The notes under the pieces: model-generated
The model's input: only the letters and a program-made list of their open reading frames with translations
Databases searched by the model: none
Told to the model about the DNA's origin: nothing
In this document: piece after piece, positions 8,368 to 18,118 of the stretch
Layout of the letters: the number at the start of each line of letters is the position of its first letter
Numbering within the stretch: position 1 is the first letter of the stretch
Made by a program: the position numbers and the translations under genes
From: Sphingobium bisphenolivorans
GTDB taxonomy: Bacteria > Pseudomonadota > Alphaproteobacteria > Sphingomonadales > Sphingomonadaceae
Length of the DNA stretch: 64,000 nt
Reading direction: 5' to 3'
NCBI RefSeq assembly: GCF_000412635.1
Contig: NZ_ASTG01000001.1
Span: forward strand, 278,904 to 342,903

Positions 8368-10026
8368 ATGACCCATATGCACGGGGCGGATCATTTCACC
8401 GGCGCGGCGCCCGCGATCACCCACGGTGCGGCAGGCGCGATGGGCATGGTGTTCCAGATCGCGGGCTCCAGTTCCCAGCTGATCATCGATGCCAGCCGAT
8501 CCGCGATCCTCGCACAGGATCCCGACCCCTGCATCGCGATGGCCGGCCAGGTCGGCAGCCAGGTCAAGATGCGCGTCGGCAATGTCTGGCTGATCGCCAG
8601 CGTGCGCGCCATGGCGCTCGATCGTCAGGATAGCGCCAGCATCATCGCCGACATCGACTTTCTGGGCGAGGGCGACGAGGAAAAGCTGACCGGCCGCATC
8701 TACCGCTTCCGCCGCGGCGTCACCCGCTATCCCTCGCCGGGCACCGAAGTCTATCCGGTTTCCAGCGCCGACATGCAGCAAATCTATTCGGCCGACGATC
8801 GCCCGCATGTGCAGATCGGTACGGTCTATCCCACCGCCGACACCCGCGCGGCGCTCTATGTCGATTCCATGCTGGGCAAGCATTTCGCGCTGCTGGGGTC
8901 CACGGGCACCGGCAAATCGACCAGCGCGGCACTGATCCTGCACCGCATCTGCGACCTGTCGCCGCAGGGGCATATCGTGATGATCGATCCGCACGGCGAA
9001 TATGGCGCGGCCTTTCAACAGAATGGCGCGGTATTCGACGTCAACAATCTTGCCCTTCCCTATTGGCTGATGAATTTCGAGGAACATTGCGAGGTGTTCG
9101 TCACCTCCGAGGGTTCCGAACGCACAGTCGATAGCGACATTCTCGCCAAATGCCTGCTCGCCGCGCGGTCGAAGAACCGCCTGGCTGAAAGCTTCGGCCG
9201 GTTGACGGTGGATTCGCCCATTCCCTATCTGCTGTCCGACCTCACCAACATTCTTCAAAATGAGATGGGCAAGCTCGACAAGGGCACCGGATCGCTGCCC
9301 TATATGCGGCTCAAGACCAAGATCGACGAGATCAAGAGCGACCCGCGCTACAGCTTCATGTTCTCCGGCATGTTGGTCGCCGATTCGATGCAGGAATTTC
9401 TCGCCAAGATTTTCCGCCTGCCCTCGGGCGGCAAGCCGATCTCGATCATCGATGTGTCTTCCATGCCGTCCGACATCACCTCAGTCGTCGTGTCGGTGCT
9501 CTCGCGGCTAGTGTTCGACTATGCGCTTTGGGCGCGCGACGAACCGCAGCGGCCGATCCTGCTCGTCTGCGAGGAAGCGCATCGCTATATCCCCGCGAGC
9601 ACGAGTGGCGGCGGTCAGGCGGTGCGGCGCATTCTGGAGCGGATCGCGAAGGAAGGCCGCAAATATGGCGTATCGCTGGGTCTCATCACGCAGCGGCCAT
9701 CGGACCTGGCCGAAGGCGTGCTGTCACAATGCGGCACGATCATTTCGATGCGGCTCAACAACGATCGCGACCAGGCCTTCGTGAAGGCCGCGATGCCGGA
9801 AGGGGCGCGCGGCTTCCTCGACTCGATCCCCGCTCTACGCAATCGCGAGGCGATCATCTGCGGCGAAGGCGTCGCCGTGCCGATCCGCGTCGCGCTCGAC
9901 AATCTGGAGGAAGCGCGTCGCCCAGCGTCGGGCGACCCGAGCTTCACCCAATTGTGGCGCGAGTCAGGCGGAGAGCATGACATACTCGACCGCACCATCA
10001 CCCGCTGGCGTAATCAGGGGCGGTAA
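8368..10026 (+). CDS. HerA-type P-loop ATPase (DUF87 helicase)
   Basis: A 552-residue FtsK/HerA-superfamily ATPase. The N-terminal beta-rich (HAS-barrel-like) region spans about 1-165. Walker A GSTGTGKST lies near residue 178 within GKHFALLGSTGTGKSTSA. Walker B/Glu is in PILLVCEEAHRYIP, and a downstream arginine-rich segment includes ILERIAKEGRKYGVSLGLITQRPS. HerA works with the NurA nuclease in archaeal and some bacterial DNA repair or anti-phage loci, but no NurA or Sir2 partner is next to it here, so it looks like the solitary bacterial form. Start ATG 8368 has AGGAAGG upstream. Confidence 0.86.
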   Translation: MTHMHGADHFTGAAPAITHGAAGAMGMVFQIAGSSSQLIIDASRSAILAQDPDPCIAMAGQVGSQVKMRVGNVWLIASVRAMALDRQDSASIIADIDFLGEGDEEKLTGRIYRFRRGVTRYPSPGTEVYPVSSADMQQIYSADDRPHVQIGTVYPTADTRAALYVDSMLGKHFALLGSTGTGKSTSAALILHRICDLSPQGHIVMIDPHGEYGAAFQQNGAVFDVNNLALPYWLMNFEEHCEVFVTSEGSERTVDSDILAKCLLAARSKNRLAESFGRLTVDSPIPYLLSDLTNILQNEMGKLDKGTGSLPYMRLKTKIDEIKSDPRYSFMFSGMLVADSMQEFLAKIFRLPSGGKPISIIDVSSMPSDITSVVVSVLSRLVFDYALWARDEPQRPILLVCEEAHRYIPASTSGGGQAVRRILERIAKEGRKYGVSLGLITQRPSDLAEGVLSQCGTIISMRLNNDRDQAFVKAAMPEGARGFLDSIPALRNREAIICGEGVAVPIRVALDNLEEARRPASGDPSFTQLWRESGGEHDILDRTITRWRNQGR

Positions 10027-10061
10027 GGGGCGCGACTTTCAACCGGGCAGGCTGTGTTGGA

Positions 10062-10089
10062 ACTGGGCGCCTGCCTCCGCAGGAGCGCC
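10062..10089. repeat. family A palindrome, half copy
   Basis: ACTGGGCGCCTGCCTCCGCA followed by GGAGCGCC matches the right arm of the 3862-3888 palindrome at about 22-23 of 27 positions and folds on itself through CTGC/GCAG and GGCGC/GCGCC. It lies between the convergent herA-like and valS genes, where it may also help termination. Confidence 0.6.
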
Positions 10090-10102
10090 GCATCCCCCAA
10101 GG

Positions 10103-12802
10103 TCAGGCCAACCGCTCAAACGCCGCGTTCAACCTCTCCGCTTCGGCAGCCTTCTCGGCATGATCCTCCCGCGCCTTCGCCACGGCTTCAGGCTTGGCCT
10201 TCTCCACAAAGCTGGGGTTCGACAGCCGCCCGGATAGCGAGTCCCGCTCCTTCTCAGCCGCCGCAAGCGCCTTCGCAAGCCGCGCCTTTTCCGCCGCGAT
10301 GTCGATCACGCCTTCCAGCGGCAGGATGAAGGTCGCTTCATCCACCACAATCTGCGCCGCGCCGCCCTCTACCGTGTCGCCGAAGGAGAGGCTTTCCACC
10401 CGCCCCAGCCGCGCGAGCGCCCCGCCTTGGCGATCGATGCGGCGGTGGGTTTCGTCCGCAGCATCCTGCACCACCACCGCCAGCTTCGCGCCCGGGGGCA
10501 CGTTCAGCTCCGTGCGCGCGGTCCGCATCGCGCTGATCAGGCGGATCAGCCAGTCGATCTCAGCCTGCGCCTCTTGATCGACGGCATAGAGCGCCTGCGG
10601 CCAGCGGGCGACGATCAGTTCGCCCGACCGCGTGCCGGTGAGATTCCACAGCTCTTCGGTGATGAACGGCATGAAGGGATGCAGCATGACGAGGATCTGG
10701 TCGAACGCCCAGCCGGCAACCGCCTTCGTCTCCTCATCCATCTGGCCCTTGGTCAGTTCGATATACCAGTCGCAAAACTGGTCCCAAACGAAATGGTAAA
10801 TCGCGTTCGCTGCCGCATCGAAGCGCAGCTCGGTCATGGCGGTGTCGATCGCCTGCACGGTCGCGACCGTCTCGGCGATGATCCAGCGGTTGACCGGCGC
10901 CTGCGCATGCGGCGCCTCATGCTGGGTCGAGGCGGTGACGCCGTTCGCTTGCAGGAAGCGCGCCGCGTTCCACAGCTTGGTCGCGAAGTTGCGATAGCCC
11001 TCGACGCGCTTCTCATCCATCTTCACGTCGCGGCCCTGGCTCTCCATCGCCGCCATGAAGAAGCGCAGCGCATCCGCGCCGAACTTGTCGATCAGGCCGA
11101 GCGGATCGACGACATTGCCCTTCGACTTGGACATTTTCTGCCCATCCGCAGCGCGCACGAGCCCATGCAGGTAGAGCTTGCGCCAGGGCACGTCGCCCAT
11201 GAACTCCAGCCCCTGCATCGCCATCCGCGCATCCCAGAAGAACAGGATGTCGAAGCCGGAAATCAGCAGGTCATTGGGATAGTGGCGGTCGAGTGTCGCG
11301 CTCTGCTCCGGCCAGCCGAGCGTGCCGAAAGGCCATAGCGCGGACGAGAACCAGGTGTCGAGCACGTCGGGGTCGCGGCTCAGCTTCTTGTTACCGGCAA
11401 GGGCCTGCGCTTCCTCCTCGCTCTCCGCAACATAGGGATTGCCGTCCTCATCATACCAGGCCGGGATCTGATGCCCCCACCAGAGCTGGCGGGAGACGCA
11501 CCAGGGCTGGATATTCTCCATCCAGTTGAAGAAGGTCTTTTCCCACGTCTTGGGCACGATTTCGATCCGCCCGTCGCGCACCGCCTGCATCGGTGCCACC
11601 GCCAGCTTGGCGGCATCGACATACCATTGGTCGGTGAGCCAGGGCTCGATCACCACGCCCGAACGGTCGCCGAAAGGCGTCTGGATGGTGCGCGGCTCGG
11701 CGTCGGAGAAGACCTCCTCACCCTCCTTGTTCTTGGTGACGTGCGGCACCAGCAGGCCAAGCGCCTTCATCTCGGCCACGACCAGCTCGCGCGCGCCGTC
11801 CACGCTCTCGCGGCGGAAGCGGTGCAGACCCAGAAAACGGTCGGGGATCAGCCCGTCCGACGTTTGCACCACGTTCGCGTCAGCGTCGAACATGTTGAGC
11901 ATCTCGGCCGCGCGGAAGCCCGCCCGCTTGCCCACTTCAAAGTCGTTGAAGTCGTGGCCCGGCGTGATCTTGACCGCGCCCGACCCCAGTTCCGGATCGG
12001 CATAGTCGTCGCCCACGATCTTGAAGCGGCGCCCGGTGATAGGCTGGAGAATGTCCTTGCCGATCACATCCTTGTAGCGCGGGTCGTCGGGATGCACCGC
12101 GACCGCCATGTCGGCCAGCATCGTCTCGGGCCGCGTCGTCGCAACCACGATATGATCCGCCCCGCTTGCCAGGCGAACCCCGTCTGCCAGCGGATAGCGG
12201 AAGTGCCAGAAGCCGCCCTTCACTTCCTGCGTCTCGACCTCCAGGTCGGAGATGGCGGAGCGGAAACGCGGGTCCCAGTTCACCAGCCGCTTGTCGCGGT
12301 AGAGCAGCCCCCGCTGGTGCAGCTCCACGAACACCTTGATGACCGCGCGCGAAAAGCCCGGGTCCATCGTGAAGCGCTCATTGGCCCAGTCCATCGAGCA
12401 ACCCAGCCGCCGCAGCTGGCGCGTGATCGCGCCGCCGCTCTCCGCCTTCCATTCCCACACCTTTTCGATGAACTGGTCGCGCGTATAGTTGGTGCGCTTG
12501 TCCTGCTGCGCCTCCATCTGCCGCTCGACCACCATCTGCGTGGCGATGCCGGCATGATCGGTGCCGACCACCCACAGCGCATCCTTGCCGCGCAGCCGCT
12601 CGTACCGGATCACGATGTCCTGGAGGGTATTGTCCAGCGCATGGCCGATGTGCAGGCTGCCCGTCACGTTCGGCGGCGGGTTCACGATCGTGAAGGGCTC
12701 GGCATCCGGCCGTTCCGGGCGGAACAGGCCGTTGCTCTCCCAATGGGCGTACCAGCGGGATTCGATTTCGGCGGGGTCGAAGGTCTTGGGCAGTTCGGTC
12801 AT
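10103..12802 (-). CDS. valS: valine--tRNA ligase
   Basis: Class I aminoacyl-tRNA synthetase that charges tRNA-Val. The 899-residue product shows the HIGH signature as SLHIGHAL near residue 47, an editing domain in the middle ([18 protein letters not shown]), the KMSKS loop as [10 protein letters not shown], the anticodon-binding helical domain, and a C-terminal coiled-coil ([18 protein letters not shown]) typical of ValRS. In many proteobacteria valS follows pepA-holC; here pepA-holC lie about 8 kb away on the same strand. The downstream neighbour (HerA-like) is convergent. Confidence 0.98.
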   Translation of the reverse strand: MTELPKTFDPAEIESRWYAHWESNGLFRPERPDAEPFTIVNPPPNVTGSLHIGHALDNTLQDIVIRYERLRGKDALWVVGTDHAGIATQMVVERQMEAQQDKRTNYTRDQFIEKVWEWKAESGGAITRQLRRLGCSMDWANERFTMDPGFSRAVIKVFVELHQRGLLYRDKRLVNWDPRFRSAISDLEVETQEVKGGFWHFRYPLADGVRLASGADHIVVATTRPETMLADMAVAVHPDDPRYKDVIGKDILQPITGRRFKIVGDDYADPELGSGAVKITPGHDFNDFEVGKRAGFRAAEMLNMFDADANVVQTSDGLIPDRFLGLHRFRRESVDGARELVVAEMKALGLLVPHVTKNKEGEEVFSDAEPRTIQTPFGDRSGVVIEPWLTDQWYVDAAKLAVAPMQAVRDGRIEIVPKTWEKTFFNWMENIQPWCVSRQLWWGHQIPAWYDEDGNPYVAESEEEAQALAGNKKLSRDPDVLDTWFSSALWPFGTLGWPEQSATLDRHYPNDLLISGFDILFFWDARMAMQGLEFMGDVPWRKLYLHGLVRAADGQKMSKSKGNVVDPLGLIDKFGADALRFFMAAMESQGRDVKMDEKRVEGYRNFATKLWNAARFLQANGVTASTQHEAPHAQAPVNRWIIAETVATVQAIDTAMTELRFDAAANAIYHFVWDQFCDWYIELTKGQMDEETKAVAGWAFDQILVMLHPFMPFITEELWNLTGTRSGELIVARWPQALYAVDQEAQAEIDWLIRLISAMRTARTELNVPPGAKLAVVVQDAADETHRRIDRQGGALARLGRVESLSFGDTVEGGAAQIVVDEATFILPLEGVIDIAAEKARLAKALAAAEKERDSLSGRLSNPSFVEKAKPEAVAKAREDHAEKAAEAERLNAAFERLA

Positions 12803-12844
12803 GGCAGGGGCCTTAATGCCCCTTCCCCCGCCATTCCAGCGCTT

Positions 12845-14887
12845 TTACCGCTTCGTCCACCTGTCCAGCCAGCCCAGCGCTTCATCATACCATTGCAGCG
12901 AGTTGCGCGGTTTCAAAACCCAGTGATTTTCATCCGGGAAGACCAGCAGCTTGGACGGTATCCCGCGCCGCTGAAGCGCGGTGAACGCCGCCAGCCCCTG
13001 CGTATAGGGAATGCGGAAGTCCTTTTCGCTGGTAACGACCAGCATCGGCGTCTTCCATTTCGTCACATGGCTGACCGGGTTCCACTTCTCGAACTCCTGC
13101 GCCTGTTCGAAATAAGGACCGCCATGTTCCCATTCGTCGAACCACAGTTCTTCGGTTTCATAGGCCATGGCCCGGGCGTCGAACACGCCGTCATGCTGGA
13201 CCAGGCATTTGAACCCGTCGGGCCAGTTGCCGGCGATCCAGTTCATCATATAGCCGCCATAACTCGCACCCAGAGCGCAGGCGTTGCCCGCATCGACCTG
13301 CGCGTCCTTCGCCGCCGCTGCTGCAAGGCCGAGCTTCAGGTCTTCGAGCGGCTTGCCGCCCCAATCCTTGTTGATGCTGTCGGTGAAGGCCTGCCCGTAG
13401 CCGGTGGACCCGTGAAAATCGACCATGACCGCCGCATAGCCATGGGCGGCGAAAGCCTTGGGATTCCACCGATAAGACCAGCTGTCGTTGAAGCTTCCCT
13501 GCGGACCGCCATGCACCAGATAGGCGACCGGCAGTCTGCCTGCCCTGCCTCTCGGCTTGACGATCTGCCCCCAAACGGTGTCGCCATTGGCTCCCTTGAA
13601 GCTGAAGCGCTGCACCGACACATCATCGACGCCGGCAAGCTTTTCCGCATTGACGCTGGTGAGCCGCTGGGGACGCCCTTTCGAGGGCATCTTCCAGAAA
13701 TCCGCCGGCGACTGGATATTGTCCAGCGCATAGACGAAGCCGCCCTTGGGCAGCGGCACGACGCCGGCGGCGTGGCCGGTCTGCGTCAGGCGAGTCACCC
13801 GGCCCGAGCGCGTATCGATCCGGAAGACGGGGTGATCCAGCACGTCATCCGCCGTGACGAGGATGCTGCCGCCGCCGGCTTCCCACGCGATCGAGCCGAT
13901 CGACCGATCCCAGCTTTCCGTCAACGCGCGCGTCTCGCCCGTGGCAAGATTGCGCAGCGTCAGCACAAGACGATCGCTCTCATAGCCCGGCCGCTTCATC
14001 GCCGCATAGGCCAGCCATTTCCCGTCGGGCGAAACAGAAGGCATCGTGTCGGTCGCATCATTGGCGTCGGTCAGGTTCTGCGGCGGCGCGCTGGCATCTG
14101 CCGGAACCGCAAAGATATCAAGATTGGTGGAGAGCGATTCGATCCGGCCCGCCTCGCGCAGAGCGAAGAACAGCGTATTGCCGTCGCTGCTCCAGGCGAT
14201 CTCCTCCACCCCGCCGAAGGGCTTGGAAGGACTGTCACCGACCAGCGGGCCCATAACGGAAAGGGCAGGTCCGCCACTCAGTGGCATGACGAAAATCTGC
14301 GACCGCTGGCCGTCCGCCCATCTGTCCCAGTGCCGCACGAAAAGTTGCTCATAGACGCGGCCGGTCCCGGCACTCGGAGGAGGCGCGGGTTGAACGTCAT
14401 CCAGGGTCTTGGCGCCGATCGGCCGGTCGGCCCACAGCGCCACGCGCTCGCCGCTTGGGCTCAGCAGAAAACCGGAGATGCCCCCTGGCGGGCGGGTGAT
14501 CTGCTCAGGGTCGCCTCCCGCCAGCGACACGCGCCAAAGCTGGTCATCGCCGCTGCGGTTCGACAGGAAGTAGAGTGAGGTCCCGTCAGCGGAAAAGGCT
14601 GGCGCGCTCTCATTCTTGTCCGGCAGCGAGGCTATCAGACGCGCCTGCTGCCCTGGCTTATCCAGCGCCAGCAGATAAAGATCCGTCCGCCCGCGGTTGC
14701 CCGCCAGATCGGTAGTGCGCATCTGATAGGCAAGCCACCGGCCGTCGGGCGACACGGCGGGCGCGGATATGCGGTTGAGGTTGACCATGTCGCTCGGCGT
14801 GAATGGCCGGGCCTCCACGGGCATCGCGGAGAGCAGAGCGTGACTGAACGCCGCCGCGCCCAGCCCGATGGACAACAGGAACTTCAT
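12845..14887 (-). CDS. secreted S9-family (prolyl oligopeptidase-type) peptidase
   Basis: A 680-residue serine peptidase. An N-terminal signal peptide (MKFLLSIGLGAAAFSHALL, cleavage near VEA-RP) precedes a WD40/TolB-like beta-propeller (repeated SPDGRWLAY- and SADGTSLYFLS-type blades) and a C-terminal alpha/beta-hydrolase. Catalytic residues can be placed: nucleophile Ser542 in GASYGGYM, Asp623 in EKDFRIP and His655 in ENHWV. This layout fits dipeptidyl/acylaminoacyl peptidases that degrade peptides in the periplasm. It lies 42 bp downstream of, and divergent in function from, the neighbouring valS reading the same way. Confidence 0.92.
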   Translation of the reverse strand: MKFLLSIGLGAAAFSHALLSAMPVEARPFTPSDMVNLNRISAPAVSPDGRWLAYQMRTTDLAGNRGRTDLYLLALDKPGQQARLIASLPDKNESAPAFSADGTSLYFLSNRSGDDQLWRVSLAGGDPEQITRPPGGISGFLLSPSGERVALWADRPIGAKTLDDVQPAPPPSAGTGRVYEQLFVRHWDRWADGQRSQIFVMPLSGGPALSVMGPLVGDSPSKPFGGVEEIAWSSDGNTLFFALREAGRIESLSTNLDIFAVPADASAPPQNLTDANDATDTMPSVSPDGKWLAYAAMKRPGYESDRLVLTLRNLATGETRALTESWDRSIGSIAWEAGGGSILVTADDVLDHPVFRIDTRSGRVTRLTQTGHAAGVVPLPKGGFVYALDNIQSPADFWKMPSKGRPQRLTSVNAEKLAGVDDVSVQRFSFKGANGDTVWGQIVKPRGRAGRLPVAYLVHGGPQGSFNDSWSYRWNPKAFAAHGYAAVMVDFHGSTGYGQAFTDSINKDWGGKPLEDLKLGLAAAAAKDAQVDAGNACALGASYGGYMMNWIAGNWPDGFKCLVQHDGVFDARAMAYETEELWFDEWEHGGPYFEQAQEFEKWNPVSHVTKWKTPMLVVTSEKDFRIPYTQGLAAFTALQRRGIPSKLLVFPDENHWVLKPRNSLQWYDEALGWLDRWTKR

Positions 14888-15100
14888 GGACCTTCACCCT
14901 TAGAAAAGATCGCCCCACGGCTGAACAGCACGGGCAGCATAACGATCAGGGTGTAGGGCCTCGCGCAGCGGCGCGCAAGGATCAACCTCTCCCGCGCAAT
15001 ATTCTAACAAGGAATACGGGGGAGGTTGGTAGCAAGCAGGACAACTCCTGTCCGATAAGCAACAGTCGATAAACCGTCCCGGATCAGACAGGTCCCTCGA

Positions 15101-15622
15101 TCAGCGCCCAGCGATGCGTGAGATTTCCTTCGCCACCATGTCTTCGACCAGCGCCGGCAGGCGAGCGTCGAGCCATTCCTTGAGCATGGGCTTCAGGAGC
15201 GAGCGGACAAGGCCGTCCAGCGTGTTATCTTCGCCTTCGCGGGGGGCTACGAGCATGGATGACAGAGCAGACAGAGAGTGCCGTGCAGCGACCTCGCTCT
15301 CGACTGACAGGATCGACGTGTCCTCCTCGGCCAACACAGCGCGAGGCGAACGGGATGTCTTGTGCGCGGGCATTGCTTCCTCCACTGCAACCTCGTCTGT
15401 CAGTTCCAGAACTTCCTCGGCTGGTGGCTCAGCCGCCGCGTCAGGCTCCACGGGCGTCGCGACGTCCCGTATCGTCTGCGCGACGAAGGCTTTTACGGCA
15501 GCCTCGCCACGGGCCCGGCGCGGCTGGGCGGACTGAACGGCTTCCTCGCCTTCTTCGGCGATGATCCGCTTGATGGACGAAAGGATATCTTCCATCGAAG
15601 GCTCCTTGCTCATGTCACCCAT
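15101..15622 (-). CDS. popZ: polar organizing protein PopZ
   Basis: A 173-residue acidic, largely disordered protein with the two conserved ends of PopZ/DUF2497. The N-terminal helix is EPSMEDILSSIKRIIAEE, and the C-terminal oligomerisation block is LVRSLLKPMLKEWLDARLP followed by LVEDMVAKEISRIAGR. In Caulobacter PopZ forms a polar condensate that anchors the ParB-centromere complex and cell-cycle kinases. The middle is rich in Glu, Ala and Pro, as expected. ATG 15622 was chosen (GGGG just upstream); ATG 15613 is also possible. It is read in the same direction as the TolC-family gene behind it, with a CtrA-type box between them. Confidence 0.9.
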   Translation of the reverse strand: MGDMSKEPSMEDILSSIKRIIAEEGEEAVQSAQPRRARGEAAVKAFVAQTIRDVATPVEPDAAAEPPAEEVLELTDEVAVEEAMPAHKTSRSPRAVLAEEDTSILSVESEVAARHSLSALSSMLVAPREGEDNTLDGLVRSLLKPMLKEWLDARLPALVEDMVAKEISRIAGR

Positions 15623-15682
15623 GATAACCCCAGTTCGAGTTCCCGTTAACACAATCGCCTCACCAAGGAACTCATGCCGAGG

Positions 15683-15697
15683 TTAACATTGCGTTAA
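15683..15697. promoter_or_regulatory. CtrA-type box (TTAA-N7-TTAA) upstream of popZ
   Basis: Exact TTAA-CATTGCG-TTAA, the consensus recognised by the cell-cycle regulator CtrA in alphaproteobacteria. It ends over the stop codon of the TolC-family gene and lies 61 bp before the popZ start. A further TTAAC half-site lies at about 15648. The motif is seen directly; regulation by CtrA is inferred. Confidence 0.6.
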
Positions 15698-17184
15698 GGC
15701 TGCGCCAATGCAGAGTTCACATTGGCATTTTGCGGAGGGGTGTCAACGGTACGCGTGGACTGAAGCTGCGGTGCCGGATCGAAATCCCAGTCGAACCATT
15801 TGCCCTTAACCCGCTCATAATTAACCATCGGGTCGTAAAGCGTTCCGTTTTCGAGGTTCAGATCGTCGGCCTCGGCATGGCCCATGGCCGCGAGCAGACT
15901 GAAGCCCGCAACATAGGCGTTGCGGCGCGCGGCGACGAGTTGAACCTTCGCGTTCACCGCTTCCTGTTCCGCGTTCAGAATATCCAGGATGGTGCGGCTG
16001 CCCACCGAATTTTCCGCGCGCACGCCCTCCAGCGACAGGTTTGCAGCCTCCACCGCGGTCTGGTTAGATTGGATCGTCTGGAGCGACGCCTGCCAGCTTG
16101 CATAGGCCGAACGCGTCTGCGCGATCACGCCGCGCTCCACTTCGATCTCCTGCTCCATCGCCTGCGATTCACGCGCCTGGCTTTGCCGCACTTGAGCGGC
16201 GGGGCGGCCGCCCTGATAAAGCGGAATTGTCAGCGTCGCGCCAGCTACAGCCTGCTTATTGCTCTGCTCATCATCCTGAACGTCGGGAAGCCCGGCCCCG
16301 GGAGAGGTACGCAAGGACCCCAGAAAATGTGTATAACTGCCCTGCGCAAATCCGGAAACCGTGGGCAGCACGCCTGCCTTCGCCACCCGCACGTCATAGC
16401 GTGCCGCTTCGCGTCGCTTCTTTGCAGACAGGATGTCGGGATTGTCGGTCAACGCCGTCTGCACTGCCAGCTCAGGGGAGGCCGGCAGGCCCGGCAATGC
16501 TGGCGGCGGCTGGAGATCATCGGGCGGCGTTCCGACCAGCGCGACATAATTTTCCCGACTGGCGATCAAGTTCGCCTCCGCCGTCTGGAGATCGGAGCGC
16601 GCCAAGGCCAGGCGCGACTGCGACTGAGCGACATCGGTTCGGGTCAGGTCGCCCACCTCGAACCTGTCGTTCGTGGCCTGGAGGTTGACCTCCAGCACAT
16701 TCACATTCGCCCTGTTCAGCGACACGATCGCGCCGTCACGGATAACGTCCATGTAGGCGGCGACCACCTGCGAGAAGATGGAAGCCTCTGTGCCGCGGAG
16801 GTCAGCCCGGCTCGCTTCCGATCGCACCTTGGCGGCCTTCACGCCGTTCCGCACAGCTCCGCCTTGATAGATAGGCACGTTGATTGTCGCGGTGCCGTTG
16901 GCCTGCCGGTCCGGGGCCAGAAAAGCGCGCGTTGGCTTTACAAGCTGTTCCTGATACTGCCCCTCGACATTGGCGCTGGGCCGGCCCGCAGCCTTCTGGA
17001 TCGGCACATTCTCGTCGGTTGCCCGCTGACCCGCGCGGGCGCCCGTCAGCGTGGGGTTGTGGCGATAGGCCTTCGCTAGCGCGCCCTGCAACGTTTCCGC
17101 AGAGACAGCTCCGCCAAGCGAGGACGACAGCAACAGCAGCACCGTGACGGCGGAGCGCCGAAAAACTCTGTGCCTTGCCGTCAT
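15694..17184 (-). CDS. TolC-family outer membrane efflux channel
   Basis: A roughly 496-residue OMF protein with signal peptide (VTVLLLLSSSLGGAVSAETL). Two repeated halves of long alpha-helical barrel sequence follow: AKAYRHNPTLTGARA opens the first half and the LTDNPDILSAKKRREAARYD region opens the second. TolC channels join inner-membrane pumps to export drugs and proteins. ATG 17184 was chosen because GAGGGG lies six bases upstream; ATG 17187 is the alternative. The frame is open further upstream but would overlap the PCMT-family gene. It lies 16 bp after that gene, so the two are very probably one operon, the usual alphaproteobacterial arrangement. Confidence 0.92.
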   Translation of the reverse strand: MTARHRVFRRSAVTVLLLLSSSLGGAVSAETLQGALAKAYRHNPTLTGARAGQRATDENVPIQKAAGRPSANVEGQYQEQLVKPTRAFLAPDRQANGTATINVPIYQGGAVRNGVKAAKVRSEASRADLRGTEASIFSQVVAAYMDVIRDGAIVSLNRANVNVLEVNLQATNDRFEVGDLTRTDVAQSQSRLALARSDLQTAEANLIASRENYVALVGTPPDDLQPPPALPGLPASPELAVQTALTDNPDILSAKKRREAARYDVRVAKAGVLPTVSGFAQGSYTHFLGSLRTSPGAGLPDVQDDEQSNKQAVAGATLTIPLYQGGRPAAQVRQSQARESQAMEQEIEVERGVIAQTRSAYASWQASLQTIQSNQTAVEAANLSLEGVRAENSVGSRTILDILNAEQEAVNAKVQLVAARRNAYVAGFSLLAAMGHAEADDLNLENGTLYDPMVNYERVKGKWFDWDFDPAPQLQSTRTVDTPPQNANVNSALAQP

Positions 17185-17200
17185 CATCCCCCTCGATCTG

Positions 17201-17833
17201 CTAGAATGTGAAGCGCTGAGGCGCCGAGAATCCGGGCAGCAGGACCAGTTCCAGATCGGCGAGGCGGGACAGGCCGAGCGCTCCGCCGACCACGCGGCCG
17301 CTGCAGAGACGCGTGACGCCACCCTCGACAATACCGGTCACGACCCGTGCTCCATCAACAAGCTGCTGAACGAGCGTGGCGGGAACTTCCTCTATGGCGC
17401 CATCGACAAACAGCACGTCGTAGGGCGCCCCTTCGGGAGCACCGGCGCTCAACGGCCCACGCACCAGAGTGGCGTTGGCTCCGACGAGTTCCGGCCCGCC
17501 TTCTTCCTCGACAGCCGTGACCTGCGCGCCCATCGCGGAGAGCAGCGCCGCGGCATAGCCCGTCGCCGCGCCGATCAGCAGAACCCGGTCGCCCGGCGCG
17601 ATCTGCGCTTCCTTGAGCAGGCGTCCTGTGGCGAGCGGCGGATTGAGCGAGCGGCCATTGCCCAAGGGGATGGAGCGATCGACATAGGCCATCGCGCGCC
17701 GTTCCGCAGGAACGAAATCCTCCCGCGCCACATGCGCCATCGCGCCGATCACACGACGGTCGTCCACGTCGCTCGTGCGAAGCTGGCTTTCGACCATGGC
17801 GGCCCGCATCGATGAAAAATTCTGCTCGGTCAC
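17201..17833 (-). CDS. PCMT-family (protein-L-isoaspartate methyltransferase-like) protein
   Basis: A 210-residue Rossmann methyltransferase related to Pcm, which repairs isoaspartyl residues using SAM. The SAM-binding motif is degenerate but recognisable (GDRVLLIGAATGYAAALLSA), and the N-terminal helix MVESQLRTSDV is typical. The substrate loop normally reading TISQPY is SLNPPL here, so catalytic activity on isoaspartate is doubtful. The protein is read directly into the TolC-family gene with a 16-bp gap, a linkage kept in other alphaproteobacteria, which hints at an envelope role rather than protein repair. The family call is good; the function is uncertain. Confidence 0.83.
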   Translation of the reverse strand: MTEQNFSSMRAAMVESQLRTSDVDDRRVIGAMAHVAREDFVPAERRAMAYVDRSIPLGNGRSLNPPLATGRLLKEAQIAPGDRVLLIGAATGYAAALLSAMGAQVTAVEEEGGPELVGANATLVRGPLSAGAPEGAPYDVLFVDGAIEEVPATLVQQLVDGARVVTGIVEGGVTRLCSGRVVGGALGLSRLADLELVLLPGFSAPQRFTF

Positions 17834-18022
17834 GACAATTCCCCGAATGGCATAGCTGTGTTAAGAAGGCAATACAGCACCAAGATTACCGGACCTCTAA
17901 ATCAGCCGACCTGCCACGCCAAGCGGCTTTGCGCGCGTGATCGTCAAAATCTTGGGCAGCGAGGCGCAGGCGCGCTTGACTTTGCGCCAAAAGCCGCACA
18001 TTTGCGGCGTCCCACTTGTCGA

Positions 18023-18096
18023 GGCCCGATGGCGGAGTGGTGACGCAGAGGACTGCAAATCCTTGCACGCCGGTTCGATTCCGGCTCGGGCCTCCA
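18023..18096 (+). tRNA. tRNA-Cys (GCA)
   Basis: A 74-nt cloverleaf with encoded CCA. The acceptor stem pairs GGCCCGA (18023-18029) with TCGGGCC (18086-18092), followed by discriminator T and CCA. The anticodon loop CTGCAAA holds GCA at 18055-18057, and the T-arm is CCGGTTCGATTCCGG. No integrated element or duplicated 3' end is seen beside it. Confidence 0.97.
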
Positions 18097-18118
18097 CCTC
18101 TCTCCCCGACCGGCGCGG

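Noticed and set aside
11471..14578. A 1035-codon plus-strand open frame over valS and the S9 peptidase
   Set aside because: It is antisense to two clearly recognised genes and reads as Arg/His/Gly-rich sequence without motifs. Long antisense frames are expected in GC-rich DNA with strong third-position bias.
17858..18043. A short frame upstream of the tRNA-Cys gene
   Set aside because: It runs into the tRNA gene itself and has no conserved pattern.
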